Origin: an uncultured Bacteroidales bacterium
Lineage (GTDB): Bacteria > Bacteroidota > Bacteroidia > Bacteroidales > F082
NCBI GenBank assembly: GCA_937902805.1
Contig: CALEMB010000025.1
Span: 1 to 41,445 of the forward strand
Direction: 5' to 3'
DNA length: 41,445 bases
Each line of letters begins with the position of its first letter. Positions within the stretch are counted from its first letter, which is position 1. The position numbers were made by a program, and so were the translations under genes. Positions 38,054 to 41,445 of the stretch are shown in pieces. The notes under the pieces are model-generated. The model worked only from the letters and a program-made list of their open reading frames with translations, was not told where the DNA came from and did no database searches.

Positions 38054-41000
38054 ATGCCGTCGAAAAAAACATATGTGCTGTTTTTCGCCCTGCTTTTCGC
38101 TGTGGCGCCGATGGTGCATGCCCAGTTCTACAACGGGATGAACATGCCCTTCGGGAAGAACCGTGTGCAGTGGGGCGAATTCCATTGGTCGTACTACACC
38201 AACGAAAAATTCGACGTGTATTTCTACCAAGGCGGCAACGACCTGGCACTGTACGCCCAAGCCTACGCCAAAGACCAAATCCCGCGCCTTGAGACCCGCC
38301 TCAACAGCCAGTTCAAAAAGAAGGTGCAGTTCATCGTGTTCAACAGCATGGGCGACTTCAAGCAGAGCAACATCAACCTTGAGGAAGAGGAGAACGGCAA
38401 CACGGGCGGCATCACCAAAATCATCGGCTCGAAAGTCATCCTTTATTTCGACGGCGACTACACCCACTTCGAGGCTCAAATCCGCGAAGGCATCGCCCGA
38501 CTGCTGTTCAGCCAAGTAATCAACGGCATCAGCATTGGCTCACAGATCCGCAACAGCTACCGCTACGACGTCCCGCAATGGTTCCGCGACGGCTTGGCGG
38601 CTTTCATCGCGGGCAACTGGGACTGCCACAAGGAAGCCCGCCTGCAACGCGGCATCGTTTCGGGCGCCTACAAAAAAATCAACCACCTGCATGACGAAGA
38701 CGCCCAAGTTGCGGGATATTCGTTTTGGAATTTCATCGACGAGAAATACGGCAGCAAGTCGTTCAACGAAATCCTGACCTTAGCGGAGAACACGAGAAGC
38801 ATCAGAAAGGCCTTGCTTTACGTGACGAACAAGGAATACAAGATACTGGTGGAAGAATGGTATGACTATTACAAGGCGCGCTACGAAACCGTTTTGGTCA
38901 ACCAACCAAGCGACGTGATGGCGCTGAAATACAAGAAATACCGCACCTTCACGCAGCCCAGCATCAGCCCGAACGGGAAACACATCGCCTACGTCAGCAG
39001 CGACGAGGGCAAGATACGCCTCTGGCTGGAAGACCTGCAAACGGGCAAACGGCAGCAGCTCTTCAAGGCGGGCTACCATTCCGACGAAAACATCGACACC
39101 AGCTTCCCGCTACTCGCCTGGCATCCCAACAGTAACATCCTGTCGTTCATCATCGAAGAGAAAGGCAAAATCCAACTCTACAACCTCGACATCAGCAGTG
39201 GAAAGAAAGCCAGCACCTATCTGTTTGACTTCCAAAAGGTAAGTTCATTCTCTTATGCCCACAAGAGCCGTAAGCTCGTGCTCGCCGCCACCCGCATGGG
39301 CAAGCCTGACATCTACGTCTACAACCTGTTCTCGAACACCGTGGAGCAAATCACCAACGACTGGCACACCGACCTCGACCCCGTTTTCACCTACGACGAC
39401 CGACAAATCGTGTTCAGCTCCAACCGCGACAACGACACGCTGAAGGTGGACGAGAAAATCGGCTTCCAAAACAAACAGTTCGACCTCTACGCTTATAATT
39501 ATAATGCAGAATCCGGAATGCGGAATGCGGAATGTAGAGTGTTGCACAATCTGACTTGCCAGCGTTTCTCGAACAGCATCCTCCCCGAGCCTTTGAAAGA
39601 CGGCAGCATGCTTTACCTGAACGACACCAGCGGCTACTATAACCTCTACCAAATCCGTTTCGACAGCGCCATCAGCCATATCGACACCATCATCCACTAC
39701 CGCTATTTCGGCACAAAAGAGCAACTTACGGACTATTCCACCAATATCATCGACTATTCCTACCTGCCCTGCGACCACAAGGCCGCTATGCTGATGGCAG
39801 ACAAAAACGGCGAGAAGTTCTATATGTCGTCCATCCTGCGCGGCCACGAGACCAACGTCCGCCAACTCAGCCCATTCGCCCAAAAGAGGCTGATCACCGA
39901 GTTGATACAGAAGGAGAAAGACACGATTATTGAGCCTATCTCGAAGCACCGTTTCTCGGCCAGCTACCGTTACCCAAGGCGCAAACACCAAATCAGCGGG
40001 GCTATCGGCACCGACTCAACGCAAGTCGCGCAACAGAACAACGATCCCGCCCCGAAGCCGAAAGCCAAAGACACTATCCAGCGGCTCAACAACTACTACG
40101 TGGAGCTTTTCACCGACCAGCTGATGACCCAAATCGACTTCTCCAGCATGAACTACAGCTACCAGCCTTTCACTGGCGGCATTTCCCCTATCTACCTCTA
40201 TTCCGGCTTCAATGTCTTCCTCGGCACCAAGATGAAAGACCTGATGGAGGACTACAAGATTGAGATTGGCGTCAAGCTGAACACCTCGCTGCGAAACAAC
40301 GAATACATGCTGCGCTTCAGCGATTTCAGCAAACGCCTCGACAAGAGCATCACCCTGCACCGCTTCGTCACCGACGACTACTCCAGCTATTACTACCGCA
40401 CCTACACCAACGAGGCGTTCTACACCTTAAGCTATCCCTTCAGCGAAATCCTCAGCCTGAGAGGCACCGTCATCTACCGCCTCGACCATAGGGTGAACCT
40501 CGCCATCGACGACTACAGCCTCGCCGACAAAGACCTTTATATCAACTGGGCTGGATTGCGCGCCGAGCTCGTCTACGACAACTCGAAGAAAATCGGCACC
40601 AACCTGCATGTGGGCAGCAGGGGCAAGGTGTTCGCCGAATACTACCAAAAGCTTGCGAAAAACACGGCCAACATGGTCGTGGCGGGCTTCGACTATCGGC
40701 ATTACACCCGCATCAGCCGCAACTTCATCTGGGCCAACCGCATCGCGGGCAGCACCACGTTCGGACAGCAGAAGCTCATCTATTACATGGGCGGCGTCGA
40801 CAACTGGATTTTTGCCCGCTTCGACATTGGCACACCTATCGACTTCGGGCAAAACTACGCCTACCAGACCCTGGCCACCAACATGCGCGGCTTCAGCCAA
40901 AACATCCGCAACGGCAACAACTTCGTCGTGCTCAACAGCGAGCTGCGATTCCCTGTGTTCAGCTATTTCACGAACAGTCCCATCAACATGCGGTTTATCA

Positions 41001-41278
41001 GGGACTTCCAAATCGTGGCCTTCGCCGACCTCGGCACCGCCTGGACGGGATGGAACCCTTACAGCCCAAGCAACTCGCTCTACAACACCTACATCACTGA
41101 CGGCAACCTCAACATCAGCGTTACGGAGATGAAAGAACCCATCGTTGGCGGCATCGGCTTCGGCCTGCGCACCACAGTACTCGGTTATTTCATCCGTGGC
41201 GACGTGGCCTGGGGCTTTCAAGACTGGCACCTCATCAAAGGGCCGAGGTACTATCTTTCATTCAATTTGGATTTCTAA
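38054..41278 (+). CDS. Secreted pseudo-peptidase / TolB-like propeller / Omp85-like barrel protein
   Basis: A 1074-residue protein of three parts. After a signal peptide (1-23, ends VHAQ), residues about 25-290 resemble the gluzincin 'peptidase MA' fold: DVPQWFRDGLAAFIAGNWD (172-190) is the 'P.WF.EGLAE' block, but the HExxH position reads REGIA (144-148), so the zinc site is missing. Residues about 297-620 are TolB/PD40 propeller blades (TQPSISPNGKHIAYVSS; DLDPVFTYDDRQIVFSSNRD). Residues about 690-1074 are an outer-membrane barrel with Omp85-like blocks (YYMGGVDNWIFARFD; TNMRGFSQNIRNGNNF; LNSELRFPVF) and a terminal aromatic strand (YYLSFNLDF). Similar 'TolB-like' giants are known in Bacteroidetes without a defined role. 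Residues 484-497 are encoded by a GAATGCG heptad repeat inserted in frame in a propeller loop. Confidence 0.88.
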   Translation: MPSKKTYVLFFALLFAVAPMVHAQFYNGMNMPFGKNRVQWGEFHWSYYTNEKFDVYFYQGGNDLALYAQAYAKDQIPRLETRLNSQFKKKVQFIVFNSMGDFKQSNINLEEEENGNTGGITKIIGSKVILYFDGDYTHFEAQIREGIARLLFSQVINGISIGSQIRNSYRYDVPQWFRDGLAAFIAGNWDCHKEARLQRGIVSGAYKKINHLHDEDAQVAGYSFWNFIDEKYGSKSFNEILTLAENTRSIRKALLYVTNKEYKILVEEWYDYYKARYETVLVNQPSDVMALKYKKYRTFTQPSISPNGKHIAYVSSDEGKIRLWLEDLQTGKRQQLFKAGYHSDENIDTSFPLLAWHPNSNILSFIIEEKGKIQLYNLDISSGKKASTYLFDFQKVSSFSYAHKSRKLVLAATRMGKPDIYVYNLFSNTVEQITNDWHTDLDPVFTYDDRQIVFSSNRDNDTLKVDEKIGFQNKQFDLYAYNYNAESGMRNAECRVLHNLTCQRFSNSILPEPLKDGSMLYLNDTSGYYNLYQIRFDSAISHIDTIIHYRYFGTKEQLTDYSTNIIDYSYLPCDHKAAMLMADKNGEKFYMSSILRGHETNVRQLSPFAQKRLITELIQKEKDTIIEPISKHRFSASYRYPRRKHQISGAIGTDSTQVAQQNNDPAPKPKAKDTIQRLNNYYVELFTDQLMTQIDFSSMNYSYQPFTGGISPIYLYSGFNVFLGTKMKDLMEDYKIEIGVKLNTSLRNNEYMLRFSDFSKRLDKSITLHRFVTDDYSSYYYRTYTNEAFYTLSYPFSEILSLRGTVIYRLDHRVNLAIDDYSLADKDLYINWAGLRAELVYDNSKKIGTNLHVGSRGKVFAEYYQKLAKNTANMVVAGFDYRHYTRISRNFIWANRIAGSTTFGQQKLIYYMGGVDNWIFARFDIGTPIDFGQNYAYQTLATNMRGFSQNIRNGNNFVVLNSELRFPVFSYFTNSPINMRFIRDFQIVAFADLGTAWTGWNPYSPSNSLYNTYITDGNLNISVTEMKEPIVGGIGFGLRTTVLGYFIRGDVAWGFQDWHLIKGPRYYLSFNLDF
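39509..39543 (+). repeat. Heptanucleotide repeat, GAATGCG type, inserted within the barrel protein gene
   Basis: Five consecutive 7-base units, GAATCCG, GAATGCG, GAATGCG, GAATGTA, GAGTGTT, translate in frame to a stretch ending NAECRV. Related units occur, in the other orientation, in the intergenic region 13557-13615. Confidence 0.75.
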
Positions 41279-41445
41279 CAATATCTTTTGCCACTTCACA
41301 CCAGCTACACCAACCAATCCAAGTAGTTGTCGGGCGTGACGACGGCAGTTTCCTTCACCTCGACACGCTCCGAGATAAAGAAATTTGCTCAAAGTTACTT
41401 AAATGACTGCAAAGACAAATTCAACGTTCGCCACCACCTTTTTTC

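Noticed and set aside
41279..41445. Possible minus-strand gene end at the right edge (frame ending ...VVTPDNYLDWLV with stop at about 41309)
   Set aside because: The open part is only about 26 codons before an upstream in-frame TGA, and no family is recognisable. It may be a gene end broken by a frameshift or plain spacer; too little is in the window to call.

Overview
The window looks like an ordinary chromosomal stretch from a member of the Bacteroidales (Bacteroidota). The evidence is the gene content (BACON-domain lipoprotein, LytS/LytTR pair, a TolB-propeller/Omp85-barrel protein, RND and MacAB-type tripartite pumps, exported C69 dipeptidase), the -7 motif TAnnTTTG repeated upstream of many genes, and the lack of strong Shine-Dalgarno sequences. 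I cannot name the genus. There is no phage, IS element, CRISPR array or rRNA. Two tRNA genes are present (Lys-CTT and Phe-GAA).

Layout. 1-7151: the 3' end of an outer-membrane protein gene, an ApbE flavin transferase, and a minus-strand RND efflux operon (adaptor, pump, outer-membrane factor). 7238-8255: a potassium channel and tRNA-Lys. 8366-14920: a minus-strand operon encoding a TolC-like channel, a MacA-like adaptor, a MacB-like ATPase and a separate permease, followed in the same transcript by a LytS-type histidine kinase and a LytTR response regulator. 15183-18859: aquaporin, HemW and a C69 dipeptidase. 18934-27689: minus-strand envelope genes, namely a six-BACON lipoprotein, a PpiD-like foldase, a CNNM/CBS/CorC protein, LptC, a TPR protein and an outer-membrane protein. 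27968-28040: tRNA-Phe. 28223-32358: the accessory locus described below. 32474-35199: lnt and a dus overlapping by ATGA. 35192-37933: nitroreductase lipoprotein, RocD and a metallo-beta-lactamase-fold hydrolase. 38054-41278: a 1074-residue secreted pseudo-peptidase/propeller/barrel protein.

The most interesting locus is 28223-32358. An HPr-kinase-like ATPase, a Ser-His signal-peptidase-like protein, a PqqD-type recognition protein and a family-5 nucleotidyltransferase sit in one tight minus-strand run. Directly downstream, behind its own promoter, is a 43-codon gene for a small peptide with a Gly/Pro-rich C-terminal half, and then a lipoprotein. Kinase, PqqD and nucleotidyltransferase recur together as tailoring and recognition genes in some lasso-peptide clusters, but the lasso cyclase is missing here. 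I read it as a candidate, possibly undescribed, peptide-modification system; this is inference.

The second theme is repeat invasion. Intergenic spaces carry heptanucleotide (period-7) degenerate repeats of several sequence types and REP-like palindromes. Both kinds also run into or sit inside coding sequences without breaking the frame: the C terminus of the RND pump, the C terminus of the signal-peptidase-like protein, the propeller of the 1074-residue protein, and a palindrome of about 85 bases inside dus.
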